Below are positions 16,377 to 24,531 of a DNA stretch of 64,000 bases, one piece after another. The position numbers and the translations under genes are program-made. The stretch comes from JAWVFM01 sp963771655 (lineage in GTDB: Bacteria; Actinomycetota; Thermoleophilia; Solirubrobacterales; 70-9): positions 124,001 to 188,000 of the forward strand of contig CAVYUG010000002.1 in assembly GCA_963771655.1 (NCBI GenBank), in the 5' to 3' direction. The notes beneath the pieces were generated by a model. It ran no database searches, was not told the origin of the DNA, and saw only the letters and a list, made by a program, of their open reading frames with translations. Position 1 is the stretch's first letter; the number at the start of each line of letters is the position of its first letter.

Positions 16377-17917
16377 GAACCAAGGGCCCGACAGTCGGCC
16401 AGACCATCATCGCGGTCGCTTTCGCGCTCTCCTGCTTCGGCCTGGCGCTCTTCCTCTGGGTGACCTTCGGCGGCCCGGTTCCGCTCCAGGCGGAGGGCTA
16501 TCGCTTCAGCGTCAACTTCAACGAGGCGACCCAGCTCGCGAAGCAGTCGGACGTACGAATCTCAGGGGTCTCGGTCGGCAAGGTGATCGACATCCAGCTC
16601 ACGAAGCGCGGGCTTGCGGACGCGACGATCGAGCTCGACGACAAGTACGCGCCGATCCCGTCGAATACCCGGGCGACGCTGCGGCAGAAGACCCTCTTGG
16701 GTGAGACCTACGTCGAGCTGACGCCCGGCAACCGCGACGCCAAGCCGCTGCCGGAGGACGGGCAGCTGTCGACCGCGAACGTCGCGCCGACGGTGCAGCT
16801 CGACGAGATCTTCCGCACCTTCAACAAACCGACCCGCGCAGCGTTCCGCGTCTGGATGCAGCAGGCGGCGATCGCGTTCCGCGGACGCGGCACCGACCTG
16901 AACGATGCGCTCGGCGAGCTGGTCCCGTTCACGGAGTCGGCGAACCGCGCGTTCCGGATCCTCTCGACGCAGCGCCAGGCCGTCCGGCAGCTCGTTCGCG
17001 GCGGCGGCGAGACCTTCCGGGCGCTCTCCCAGCGCGAGGGCCAGCTTCGATCGCTGATCCAGCACTCGGCGACGGTGTTCGACACCACGGCGCAGCGCAA
17101 CGCGGACCTGGCGGACATCTTCCGCATCCTGCCCACCTTCCAGGACGAGTCGCGGACGACGCTCGCGCGCCTGCAGGCGTTCGCCATCAATACCGACCCG
17201 CTCGTCACTCAGCTGCGGCCCGCCGCGAAGCAGCTCACGCCCACGCTCGAAGCGACGAAGCGGCTCGCGCCGCACCTGGAGACCTTCTTCAAGGGGCTGC
17301 GCCAGGCGATCCCGGCCGGCGTCCGAGGCCTGCCGGCGCTCAGGGGACTTCTCGGCAACGACCTGCCGCCGGTGCTGACGAAGCTCAATCCGTTCCTGCG
17401 ACAGCTCGACCCGATCCTCACCGTCCTGCACCAGTACCGGCATGAGGTGACAGGGTTCTTCGCGAACGGCGCGGCCGCCCTCAACGGCTTCAACATCGCC
17501 ACCGGCACCCGGCGCGACCATTACGCACGGACGACCAACGTGCTCGGGCCCGAGGTCCTCGCCGCGTACCCGCGCCGGCTTTCGACGGGGCGTACCAACC
17601 CGTACGTCGCGCCCGGCGGCTACTCGCGCCTCGCGACGAAGAAGGGCCTCTATTCGTTCGAGACCAGGCAGTGCTCGGGCGGGATCAACGCGACGCTGAA
17701 CCCGGGAACGCCGAGCAACCCGACCTTCCAGACGCGCGCGACCAGCTCGGGGACCTCGCCCGCCGACCTGTTCAGCCGCATCCAGCGGTTCATGTTCAAG
17801 CGCCAGCCCGACGCGGCATCGATCCCGCAGGCGCCGTGCAAGCAGCAGCCGAACTTCCACTCGATCGGCGTGTCGCCGGAGTTCACCCGGTACCTCCACG
17901 TGCGCAAGGAGAAGTGA
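16373..17917 (+). CDS. MCE family protein, sixth of six
   Basis: A 514-residue MCE protein. GTG 16373 is preferred because it gives the same GTGA overlap as the preceding pair; GTG 16367 is an alternative two codons upstream. A membrane helix lies at about residues 9-31 (TIIAVAFALSCFGLALFLWV). The MCE domain at about 42-125 contains YRFSVNFNEATQLAKQSDVR, SGVSVGKVIDIQL and LRQKTLLGETYVELTPG. The motif TVQLDEIFRTFNKPTRAAFR opens the helical section. The C-terminal 90 residues carry two cysteines (RQCSGGI, QAPCKQQ). This is the last gene of the operon; a stable hairpin follows 50 bp downstream. Confidence 0.9.
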   Translation: MRTKGPTVGQTIIAVAFALSCFGLALFLWVTFGGPVPLQAEGYRFSVNFNEATQLAKQSDVRISGVSVGKVIDIQLTKRGLADATIELDDKYAPIPSNTRATLRQKTLLGETYVELTPGNRDAKPLPEDGQLSTANVAPTVQLDEIFRTFNKPTRAAFRVWMQQAAIAFRGRGTDLNDALGELVPFTESANRAFRILSTQRQAVRQLVRGGGETFRALSQREGQLRSLIQHSATVFDTTAQRNADLADIFRILPTFQDESRTTLARLQAFAINTDPLVTQLRPAAKQLTPTLEATKRLAPHLETFFKGLRQAIPAGVRGLPALRGLLGNDLPPVLTKLNPFLRQLDPILTVLHQYRHEVTGFFANGAAALNGFNIATGTRRDHYARTTNVLGPEVLAAYPRRLSTGRTNPYVAPGGYSRLATKKGLYSFETRQCSGGINATLNPGTPSNPTFQTRATSSGTSPADLFSRIQRFMFKRQPDAASIPQAPCKQQPNFHSIGVSPEFTRYLHVRKEK

Positions 17918-17966
17918 GCGTGCGTGAGAGCGCAACTTTTGGACCCAAGCGGGGTTCCTATAGGTT

Positions 17967-17994
17967 CTGGTCTCTGCTGTACGGCAGAGACCAG
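17967..17994 (+). other. Strong hairpin after the mce operon
   Basis: Perfect 11-bp arms CTGGTCTCTGC/GCAGAGACCAG flank a 6-nt loop (TGTACG). The hairpin sits 50 bp after the last mce stop and about 70 bp before the next gene's ATG. There is no T-tract, so it is not a standard intrinsic terminator. It could protect the 3' end of the mce mRNA or act in the leader of the next gene. Confidence 0.55.
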
Positions 17995-18066
17995 AGGGTC
18001 ATCCCCTAGTTCCCAAACAAACTTGGCGCGGCATGAGGCTGAGCCAGGAGGAGGTGTGCAGAAAGT

Positions 18067-18843
18067 ATGCGCAAGCATCTGATCTGGATCCTCGCTGTGG
18101 CGGTCGGCCTTTCCGTGGCCGGTGTCGCCTACGCGACGGACACAACCGGCTCTGACTTCTCTCAGCTGAAGACGAAGGTCAGCCCGAACAAGCAGGACAA
18201 GAAGAAGTTCGGCAAGGCTTCCCTGTTCGTCGAGACCTCGACGCTCAGCAACGCGAACCCCGGGACGCCCACGAGCCCGGGCAACGTTCCGGTCCCGACC
18301 ACGAACGTGAAGCTGACCTTCGACAAGCAGCTCAAGTTCACGACCAAGAAGCTCGCGCAGTGCAAGGTGAGCCTGGAGAACACAACCACGCAGTCGGCGA
18401 TCCAGCTCTGCAAGAGCTCGAAGGTCGGCGGCGGCAAGGCGACCGCGTGCCTCGGCGCGTCGGGGACCCCGTGCACGTCGAAGCTCGCCTTCCTCGTGAC
18501 GGCGTTCAACGGCGGCACGAAGGGCGGCAAGCCGACGATCATCCTGCACTCGCGGAATGATCAGTTCCAGCTGACGACTGTCCTTACCGGGACGCTCGAC
18601 CCGAAGAAGAACACGCTCAACGTTCCGATCCCGTCAAGCGTCTACTCGGTGGCGACGATCACCGACTTCCAGACCACCGTCGGTAAGACGTACAAGGCCA
18701 AGGTTCACGGGAAGAATAAGAAGTACAACTACGTCGGCGCCAAGTGCAGCAAGGGCAAGTACACCCTGAAGGGCGCGTTCACCTACCTCGGTGGCGACCC
18801 GGTCGACAACGTGAGCACCACGACGCCCTGCAAGACCAAGTAG
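18067..18843 (+). CDS. Secreted protein of unknown function, tandem paralogue 1
   Basis: A 258-residue protein with a signal peptide at residues 1-24 (MRKHLIWILAVAVGLSVAGV, cleavage near AYA-TD). The mature part is Thr/Ser/Lys-rich, with conserved blocks SQLKTKVSPNKQDKKKFGKA, ETSTLSNANPGTPTSPGNV, CLGASGTPCTSKLAF, ILHSRNDQFQLTT and KCSKGKYTLKGAF. Six or more cysteines suggest disulfides. No enzyme motif is visible. The gene at 18973 is a close paralogue over the entire length, including the signal peptide. The start is ATG 18067, with an AGGAGGAGG element about 12 nt upstream. A strong intrinsic terminator follows. Function unknown. Confidence 0.85.
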   Translation: MRKHLIWILAVAVGLSVAGVAYATDTTGSDFSQLKTKVSPNKQDKKKFGKASLFVETSTLSNANPGTPTSPGNVPVPTTNVKLTFDKQLKFTTKKLAQCKVSLENTTTQSAIQLCKSSKVGGGKATACLGASGTPCTSKLAFLVTAFNGGTKGGKPTIILHSRNDQFQLTTVLTGTLDPKKNTLNVPIPSSVYSVATITDFQTTVGKTYKAKVHGKNKKYNYVGAKCSKGKYTLKGAFTYLGGDPVDNVSTTTPCKTK

Positions 18844-18870
18844 CGGCCTAATCCCTCGCTGAGAGGGGGG

Positions 18871-18905
18871 AGAGGGGGCGGCCACCGGGGCCGCCCCCTC
18901 TTTTT
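18871..18905 (+). terminator. Intrinsic terminator of the first secreted paralogue
   Basis: A perfect 13-bp stem (left arm AGAGGGGGCGGCC, 18871-18883) with loop ACCGG is followed directly by TTTTT within 18901-18905. A smaller CCCTC/GAGGG hairpin lies just upstream. It starts 28 bp after the stop codon. Confidence 0.92.
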
Positions 18906-18972
18906 CGGCTAAGTTTCCCGCCGGAGGGCAAATTTGGCGCGGCAGGAGGCCGGCCAGAAGGAGGTTGTGGTT

Positions 18973-19737
18973 ATGCGCAAGCACCTGATCTGGATCCTTG
19001 CGGTGGCCGTGAGCGCGTCCGCGGTGGGCATCGCCTACGCGACGGACTCGACGGGCGCGGACTTCTCGCAGCTGAAGCAGGGCCTGAAGCCCGCGAAGCA
19101 GGACAAGCACAAGTTCGGCAAGGCGACGATCTCGGTCGAGACGTCGACGCTCAGCAACGCGAACCCGGGGACGCCGACGAGCCCGGGCAACGTCCCGATC
19201 GCGACCACGAACGTGAAGCTCAAGTTCGACAAGCAGATCAAGTTCGATAACAAGGGGCTCGCTCAGTGCAAGAAGAGCCTCGAGAACACGACGACGCAGC
19301 AGGCGATCCAGCTCTGCGGCAACGCGCAGGTCGGCAGCGGCTCCGCGACGGCGTGCCTCGGAGCGGCGGGGGTTCCCTGCACGTCGAAGCTGGCGTTCAA
19401 GGTGACCGCGTTCAACGGCCCGGGCAACTCGAAGGTCGGCTCGATCATCCTGCACTCGCGGAACGACCAGTTCCAGCTGACGACGGTCCTCAAGGGAACG
19501 CTGACGCGGAAGACGAACATCCTCAACGTCCCGATCCCCGATTCCGTGTCCTCGGTGGCGACGATCACCGACTTCCAGACCACGGTGAGCAAGGCCTTCA
19601 AGTCGAAGGGCAAGAAGCACAACTACGTCTCGGCGAAGTGCAGCAAGGGCAAGTACACGCTGAAGGGCGAGTTCAAGTACAAGAACGGTGACCCGACCGA
19701 CAACGTCACCACCACGACGCCCTGCAAGACGAAGTAG
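18973..19737 (+). CDS. Secreted protein of unknown function, tandem paralogue 2
   Basis: A 254-residue exported protein, full-length paralogue of the gene at 18067. It shares the start MRKHLIWILAVAV, the block STLSNANPGTPTSPGNVP, the C-terminal KCSKGKYTLKG and the final TTTPCKTK. Differences concentrate in the charged stretch after the signal peptide and in the loop after TAFNG. ATG 18973 is selected because it aligns with the paralogue and has AAGGAGG 8 nt upstream. The untranslated region upstream also resembles that of the first copy (shared TTGGCGCGGCA), so the duplication included the leader. It ends in its own terminator. Confidence 0.85.
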   Translation: MRKHLIWILAVAVSASAVGIAYATDSTGADFSQLKQGLKPAKQDKHKFGKATISVETSTLSNANPGTPTSPGNVPIATTNVKLKFDKQIKFDNKGLAQCKKSLENTTTQQAIQLCGNAQVGSGSATACLGAAGVPCTSKLAFKVTAFNGPGNSKVGSIILHSRNDQFQLTTVLKGTLTRKTNILNVPIPDSVSSVATITDFQTTVSKAFKSKGKKHNYVSAKCSKGKYTLKGEFKYKNGDPTDNVTTTTPCKTK

Positions 19738-19763
19738 TGGCCTGATCCCCAGCTGAGCTGGGG

Positions 19764-19800
19764 AGAGGGGGCGGTCGCAGGACCGCCCCCTCTTCGTTTT
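19764..19800 (+). terminator. Intrinsic terminator of the second secreted paralogue
   Basis: A perfect 13-bp stem (AGAGGGGGCGGTC with its complement, 19764-19793) has loop GCAG and is followed by TTCGTTTT. It is preceded by a separate 7-bp hairpin (CCCCAGC/GCTGGGG, 19747-19763). The stem is nearly identical to the terminator of the first paralogue, consistent with duplication of the whole transcription unit. Confidence 0.92.
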
Positions 19801-19845
19801 GTGGGCTTGTCGCCGACCACCGCGCTGTGTAGCTTCCGCGCTGCG

Positions 19846-20217
19846 ATGTCCCCCTCCGGCCGCCTGGTCGCCCTCGTGCTCGGCATCACTGCCCTGACGG
19901 CGCTCGGCGGTTGCAGCGGGGGCGGCCCGGGCGTGCCGGACTCGAAGATCCGCTCGACGCTGCAGATGAAGCCGGTCCAGGGCCATCTCGCGATCCAGGA
20001 CAACCCGTTCTGCTCGACGACGAAGCTCCTGAACGACGTCGGCGAGGTGAAGGACGCCTCGTCCAGCGGTCGCGTGATCGCCTCGCGCGATCACACCGTC
20101 GGAGTCGAGGTCATCAAGCCCTTCGCCCCCGGCTGCCGGAACTTCGCCGAGCGCAAGCTCGACAGGCTGGCTCGCGGCAAGAAGAAAGGCAAGAAGGGAG
20201 GCGGCGGTGGCGGCTAA
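19846..20217 (+). CDS. Small putative lipoprotein
   Basis: A 123-residue protein from ATG 19846 (MSPSGRLVALVLGITALTAL) with a lipobox-like ALGGC at about residues 19-23, so it is probably exported and lipid-anchored at the cysteine. The mature part contains two more cysteines (NPFCSTTK, APGCRNF) and a conserved-looking central block KLLNDVGEVKDASSSGRVIA. It ends in a Lys/Gly-rich tail (KKKGKKGGGGGG). No known family is recognised. An in-frame start 45 nt upstream is possible but would place the hydrophobic core too far from the N-terminus. The 3' end overlaps the next gene by 11 bp. Confidence 0.65.
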   Translation: MSPSGRLVALVLGITALTALGGCSGGGPGVPDSKIRSTLQMKPVQGHLAIQDNPFCSTTKLLNDVGEVKDASSSGRVIASRDHTVGVEVIKPFAPGCRNFAERKLDRLARGKKKGKKGGGGGG

Positions 20218-20476
20218 GAGGGAGCCGAGACTGGTCTCGCTCGGTTACGGCAAGCTGGTGCGCGCGGACCGGATCTTCGCGCTGGTCCCACTGGAGCCCG
20301 GCGAGCGCGGCGAGGGCCGGCGCACGTACGTCCACGTCGACGGCCTGTCCGAGCCGTTGGTGGCGTCCCGCTCCGAGCGCGCGATCCTCGCGGACGTCGA
20401 GGCGGCGCTCACGGAGGCGGCGGGCATCCCACGCGCGCGCAGGACGCCAAAGGGCCAGGAGACTCTGCTCGGCTGA
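20207..20476 (+). CDS. RemA/DUF370-like small regulatory protein
   Basis: An 89-residue cytoplasmic protein. The N-terminal segment RLVSLGYGKLVRADRIFALV resembles the RemA (DUF370) pattern I-GFGN-V-A-RI-AIV, and the segment GRRTYVHVDG followed by SRSERAIL resembles the second half of that fold. RemA is a DNA-binding regulator of biofilm-matrix genes in Bacillus; whether this protein has that role is unknown. The length matches the family (about 85-90 aa). GTG 20207 has GGGAGG upstream, lying within the end of the lipoprotein gene, with which it shares 11 bp; the pair is probably cotranscribed. The assignment rests on pattern similarity only. Confidence 0.5.
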   Translation: MAAKREPRLVSLGYGKLVRADRIFALVPLEPGERGEGRRTYVHVDGLSEPLVASRSERAILADVEAALTEAAGIPRARRTPKGQETLLG

Positions 20477-20542
20477 GCGCCTGCCACGCTGGCACCTGCC
20501 GCATCGGCAGGACGAACGGGGCGGCGAGGGGGGCGAAGCCCG

Positions 20543-20590
20543 TTCGTTGTGGGCTTCTGGGCGCTATAGCACTACCAATCCCACATCGAA
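20543..20590. repeat. Dispersed palindromic repeat, copy 2
   Basis: An imperfect palindrome in the 204-bp spacer before metG. Outer arms TTCGTTGTGGG/CCCACATCGAA pair at 10 of 11 positions, and the core GCGCTATAGCAC has one mismatch in the palindrome. It aligns over its length with the copy at 5877-5926 (same GTTCGTTG start and CTATAGCAC core), but is more degenerate. Confidence 0.6.
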
Positions 20591-20680
20591 AGGCCGAAGC
20601 GGCCGGTGCTTCCTCGCTGATCGCTGGGCGCTGTGTCCTGCGCCAAGCGCCGAGAGGCCCACGCGTATCCTCCGCCGCCC

Positions 20681-22195
20681 GTGAGCTACTACGTCACCAC
20701 GCCGATCTACTACGTCAACGCGCAGCCGCATCTCGGCCACGCGTACTCGACGATCGCCGCCGACATCCTCGCCCGGCACATGCGCCAGCGGGGCGAGGAC
20801 GTCTTCTTCCTCACCGGCACCGACGAGCACGGCGAGCCCATCGAGCTGGCCGCCGAGCGGGAGGGGGTGACCCCTCAGGAGCTCGCCGACCGCAACGCGC
20901 CGAAATTCCAGGAGCTCGCCCACCGGGTGGGGGCGACGAACGACTTCTTCATCCGCACCTCCGATCCGCGCCACGAGGCGAAGGTCGCGGAGATCATGCA
21001 GCGCGTCTACGACAACGGGCACGTCTACGAGGGCGTCTACGAGGGCTGGTACTGCCCGCGCTGCGCCGACTTCAAGACCGAGCGCGAGCTCGGGCCCGGC
21101 AACACGTGCCCGATCCACGAGATCCCGCTCGAGCGCGAGCGGGAGGAGAACTGGTTTTTCCGGCTCTCGTCGTTCGCCGACCGGCTCAGCGCGCTGTACT
21201 CCGAGCGCCCCGACTTCGTCGTGCCCGACTTCCGCCGCAACGAGGCGGTGGCGTTCATCGAGGGTGGGCTCGAGGACGTTTCGCTGTCGCGGCGGCGCCT
21301 GCGCTGGGGGATGAAGCTGCCGTGGGACGAGAGCCAGCGAATGTACGTGTGGTTCGACGCGCTCCTCAACTACGTCACCGCGCTCTCGTTCGCGCGGGAG
21401 GGCGAGGACCTGACCGACCGCTACTGGCCGGCCACGCTCCACGTGCTCGCGAAGGACATCCTGAAGTTCCACGCGGTGATCTGGCCGGCGCTCTGCTACG
21501 CGGCCGGGCTCGAGCCGCCGCGGCGGATGGTCATCCACGGCTTCCTGTTGATGGGCGAGCGAAAGATGTCGAAATCGCTCGGGAACGTGCTCGACCCGAA
21601 CGAGGTGATCGAGCGGTTCGGCGCCGACGCCCTGCGCTTCTACTGCTTCCGCGAGGTGTCTTTCGGCCAGGACGGCGCCGTATCGGCCGCCGGCTTCGAG
21701 TCGCGCTACGAGACCGAGCTGGCGAACGACTGGGGCAACCTCGCGAGCAGGGTGCTGGCGATGGTGGAGCGCTACCGCGACGGGGTCGTCCCCGCGGCCG
21801 ATGCCGATCCGAAGCTCGCGGGCGGCGACGACGGGCTGGGCCGCGTGGAGGAGCGCGTCTGCGAGCTTCTCGACCGCGCCGAGCTGACTCAGGCCCTGGA
21901 GGCCATCTGGGCGCGGGTGCGGCGGCTCAACCGCTACGTGGAGGAGCGCCGCCCCTGGGAGCTCGCCAAGGATCCGGCGCTCGCGAGCGACCTCGACACC
22001 GTGCTCTTCAACCTCGCGGAGGGGCTGCGCGTCCTCGCGCTGTTGCTGCACGCGTACATGCCGGCGACGTCAGACGCCGTGCTCGACGCCCTGGGCGAGG
22101 GCGGCCGCGACCTGGCGAGCTTCGGCTCGGGCTCGGGCGGGCGCCGGGTTGAGCGGATCGCGCCGCTATTCCCCAAGCTCGAGGCGAATTCCTGA
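20681..22195 (+). CDS. metG: Methionyl-tRNA synthetase
   Basis: Charges initiator and elongator tRNA-Met in the cytoplasm. The 504-residue protein starts at GTG 20681 (MSYYVTTPIYYVNAQPHLGH), where the HLGH of the class I HIGH motif lies at residues 17-20; upstream in-frame codons have no family similarity. The zinc/connective region has WYCPRCADF and the partner CPIHE. The catalytic KMSKS loop is intact in ERKMSKSLGNV. The anticodon-binding helical domain occupies the C-terminal third (LNRYVEERRPWELAKDP). There is no C-terminal tRNA-binding EMAP-like domain, as in the short class of MetRS. It is convergent with the flavoenzyme gene, with 3 bp between stops. Confidence 0.97.
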   Translation: MSYYVTTPIYYVNAQPHLGHAYSTIAADILARHMRQRGEDVFFLTGTDEHGEPIELAAEREGVTPQELADRNAPKFQELAHRVGATNDFFIRTSDPRHEAKVAEIMQRVYDNGHVYEGVYEGWYCPRCADFKTERELGPGNTCPIHEIPLEREREENWFFRLSSFADRLSALYSERPDFVVPDFRRNEAVAFIEGGLEDVSLSRRRLRWGMKLPWDESQRMYVWFDALLNYVTALSFAREGEDLTDRYWPATLHVLAKDILKFHAVIWPALCYAAGLEPPRRMVIHGFLLMGERKMSKSLGNVLDPNEVIERFGADALRFYCFREVSFGQDGAVSAAGFESRYETELANDWGNLASRVLAMVERYRDGVVPAADADPKLAGGDDGLGRVEERVCELLDRAELTQALEAIWARVRRLNRYVEERRPWELAKDPALASDLDTVLFNLAEGLRVLALLLHAYMPATSDAVLDALGEGGRDLASFGSGSGGRRVERIAPLFPKLEANS

Positions 22196-22198
22196 GCG

Positions 22199-23755
22199 TC
22201 AGGCCGGGCGGATCGCCTGGCGGTTGCGGAACACGAAGTCCGGGTCGTACTTCTTCTTGACGCGCTGGAGCCGGCTGTAGTTCGCTCCGTAGTAGGCGGA
22301 CTCCCACCCGGTGAGGTCAGGGTCGATGTAGCCCTGATAGGCCTGTTTCGACACGTGTGGCTGGAGCGCGTGCCAGGCCGAGTCGATCCAGCGGCGCGTT
22401 GAGCCCTCCTGCGAGGGGTCGTTGAAGTAGGCGAGGTACTGGATGCAGCACAGGGTGTCGCGGTGAACGAAGGCGGTCGCCCTGGCGGGGACCCGGTTGA
22501 CGACACCGCCGTAGGAGTCGAAGAGCAGCGCCGCGCTGCCCTGCGAGGACTGGCCCTGCCTGCGCTCGATGGCCGCGACGGCCGCCCTGCGGCCCGCCCC
22601 CGGCATGGGCTTCGTGACGTAGCTCGACTTCGCGAGGAAGCGGGTGCGGGGCAGCGTCCCGCCCGGGCTCGTGCCCACCGTGTGGCACTTGCTGAGCGCC
22701 GTATCCGCGCAGCCGGCCCAGCGGAGCATCAGCGCCATGTACGGCAGCGTGCCGGTCGTCACCGACCCGCCGGCGACGTCGAGCGGCTTCAGCAGGCGCT
22801 TCAGCTTGTCCGCCGAGCCGAAGTACTGGCCGTTCGCGCTCACCGACGGCGTCGACGCGCCGGTCGAGAGGTGGAAGATCGACATCAGCTCGTCGGGCGC
22901 ATGGGGCGCGAAGCGCTGCCAGGCGCCGAGCGCGTCGGCCGCGCTCGACCATGGCCAGGAGACGTTGAACCAGGCGGCGCTCGAGACTCGGTGGATGCGC
23001 TGGCGGAAGGAGGTCACGACGCCGAAGTTGCCGGCCCCGCCGCCTCGCGAGGCCCAGTAGAGGTCGGGGTTCGAGCGCTTGCTCGCCTCGATGAGGCGGC
23101 CGTCGGCGGTGACGATCCGCAGGGCCTCGATGTTGTCGCAGGCGAGGCCGAGCTTGCGGGCCGCCAGGCCCGTGCCTCCCACCTGCGCGTGCCCGCCGAT
23201 GCCCACGGACGGGCACGACCCGGCGGGGGTGGTCGCGCCGTGGTGGGCGAGCTTCGCGTAGACGTTCACGAGCTGGGAGCCGGCGCCGATCTCCGCCACC
23301 CCCGCGCCGCGGTCCACCGAGATCGAGTCGAGCGCGGCAACGTCGATGACGAGGACGCCGTTGCCCGTGGAGTACCCGCCGTAGCTGTGACCGCCCGCCC
23401 GTGGCGCCACCGAGACCTCGCGGTCCGTGGCCCACTTGACGGCCGCCTGGACGTCGGCCTCGCTGGCGGCCTGGACGATCGCGACCGGCTTCGAGCCGTT
23501 GTAGATCTCGTTGTAGATCCCTGCCGCGTGGTGGTAGCCGGCCGAGCTCGGGGTGACGACGCGGCCGCGGACCTGATCGGCGAGCTGGGAGAGCGTCGCG
23601 GGCCGCTTGGCCGGGGCGGCCTTGCGGCGCGCGGTGCGGGTCAGGGTGCTCGTCGTCGACGAGCCGCCACCGCCGCACGCCGCGAGGGTCAGCGCCGCGA
23701 CTCCACCCGCGGCGCGGACCACGAACTGGCGGCGGTCGAGCGGAGCGTCGCCCAT
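22199..23755 (-). CDS. Tat-exported FAD-binding oxidoreductase, berberine-bridge-enzyme type
   Basis: A 518-residue flavoenzyme. The N-terminus MGDAPLDRRQFVVRAAG carries a twin-arginine motif, and LTLAAC at about residues 22-27 resembles a lipobox, so it is probably exported folded and possibly lipid-anchored. The FAD-binding PCMH domain has PRAGGHSYGGYS, whose His is the usual covalent flavin site, and AGSCPSVGIGGH, whose Cys is the second covalent site in bicovalent members. NPDLYWASRGGGAGNFGVVT and the C-terminal YYGANYSRLQ...YDPDFVFRNRQ match the BBE domain. Substrate unknown; relatives oxidise sugars or secondary metabolites. ATG 23767 is an alternative start. Divergent from tatD. Confidence 0.88.
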   Translation of the reverse strand: MGDAPLDRRQFVVRAAGGVAALTLAACGGGGSSTTSTLTRTARRKAAPAKRPATLSQLADQVRGRVVTPSSAGYHHAAGIYNEIYNGSKPVAIVQAASEADVQAAVKWATDREVSVAPRAGGHSYGGYSTGNGVLVIDVAALDSISVDRGAGVAEIGAGSQLVNVYAKLAHHGATTPAGSCPSVGIGGHAQVGGTGLAARKLGLACDNIEALRIVTADGRLIEASKRSNPDLYWASRGGGAGNFGVVTSFRQRIHRVSSAAWFNVSWPWSSAADALGAWQRFAPHAPDELMSIFHLSTGASTPSVSANGQYFGSADKLKRLLKPLDVAGGSVTTGTLPYMALMLRWAGCADTALSKCHTVGTSPGGTLPRTRFLAKSSYVTKPMPGAGRRAAVAAIERRQGQSSQGSAALLFDSYGGVVNRVPARATAFVHRDTLCCIQYLAYFNDPSQEGSTRRWIDSAWHALQPHVSKQAYQGYIDPDLTGWESAYYGANYSRLQRVKKKYDPDFVFRNRQAIRPA

Positions 23756-23777
23756 CTCCGTAATCATCGCCGACACC

Positions 23778-24531
23778 GTGGTCGACACGCATTGCCATCT
23801 CGGGCTCTGCGAGCCGCCGGCCGCCGAGCTCGTAGGGCGGGCGCGCGCGGCCGGCGTCGGGCGCATGCTCACGGTGGGGCTCGACGAGGAGACGAACGCA
23901 CAGGCGATCGAGCTCGCGTCGGAGCACGCGGAGGTTCTCGCCTGCGTCGGGCGGCACCCCAACTCGGCCGACGGGCTTCGACGACGCCGCCGCGGCCGCC
24001 ATCGAGTCGCTGGCCGCGCACCCCCGCGTGGCGGCGATCGGGGAGACCGGACTCGACTACTACCGCGACGGAGCGCCCCGCGAAGATCAGCGCCGCGCGT
24101 TCGAGGCCCAACTCGAGATCGCGCGCCGAGCGCACAAGCCGGTGGTGATCCACATGCGCGAGTCGCTGGACCACACGTTCGACGTGCTCCGATCCTCGGC
24201 CGAGGGGGTCGACGTGATCCTGCACTGCTTCTCCGGGCCGCCGGAGGCGGTCACCGAGGCGGGCGAGCGCGGGTGGTACTGCTCGTTCGCCGGGAACCTG
24301 ACGTATCCGAAGGCGGGCGATCTGCGGGAGGCCGCGGCGCTGGTTCCCGACGACCTGCTCCTCGTGGAGACGGACTCCCCGTTCCTGGCCCCCCAGCCGG
24401 AGCGCGGGCGGCCGAACCAGCCGGCGAACGTCGTCCACACGGCGCGGTCGCTCGCCGACGTTCGCGGCGTCGAGCACGCGGAGCTCGACGAGCTGCTCGA
24501 GGCCAACGCCAGGCGGGTCTTTCGATGGTGA
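23778..24531 (+). pseudogene. tatD: tatD family metal-dependent hydrolase, interrupted by an apparent 1-base frameshift
   Basis: TatD proteins are magnesium-dependent nucleases with a TIM-barrel fold. The first frame from GTG 23778 reads MVDTHCHLGLCEPPAAEL through VLACVGRHPNSADG; the remainder continues one base later from FDDAAAAAIESLAAHPRVAA to the TGA at 24529-24531. One base too many within GGG at 23973-23975 explains the shift. All metal motifs survive across the two frames: DTHCH, GETGLDYY, VIHMRE, LHCFSG and ETDSPFLAP. The conservation of both halves favours a sequencing or assembly error, or a very recent mutation. It overlaps rsmA by 7 bp. Confidence 0.85.

Noticed and set aside
17967..17994. 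Intrinsic terminator for the mce operon
   Set aside because: The stem is strong but no T-tract follows, so it is listed only as a hairpin.
18067..19737. CRISPR or short tandem repeat array
   Set aside because: The repetition is a duplicated gene, not short spaced repeats; no CRISPR-like array was seen anywhere in the window.
18634..20094. Long antisense frame across both secreted paralogues
   Set aside because: It crosses two strong terminators and has no recognisable domain.
20564..22051. Long open frame opposite metG (about 495 codons)
   Set aside because: It is the antisense of a well-conserved synthetase; composition is typical of high-GC shadow frames.
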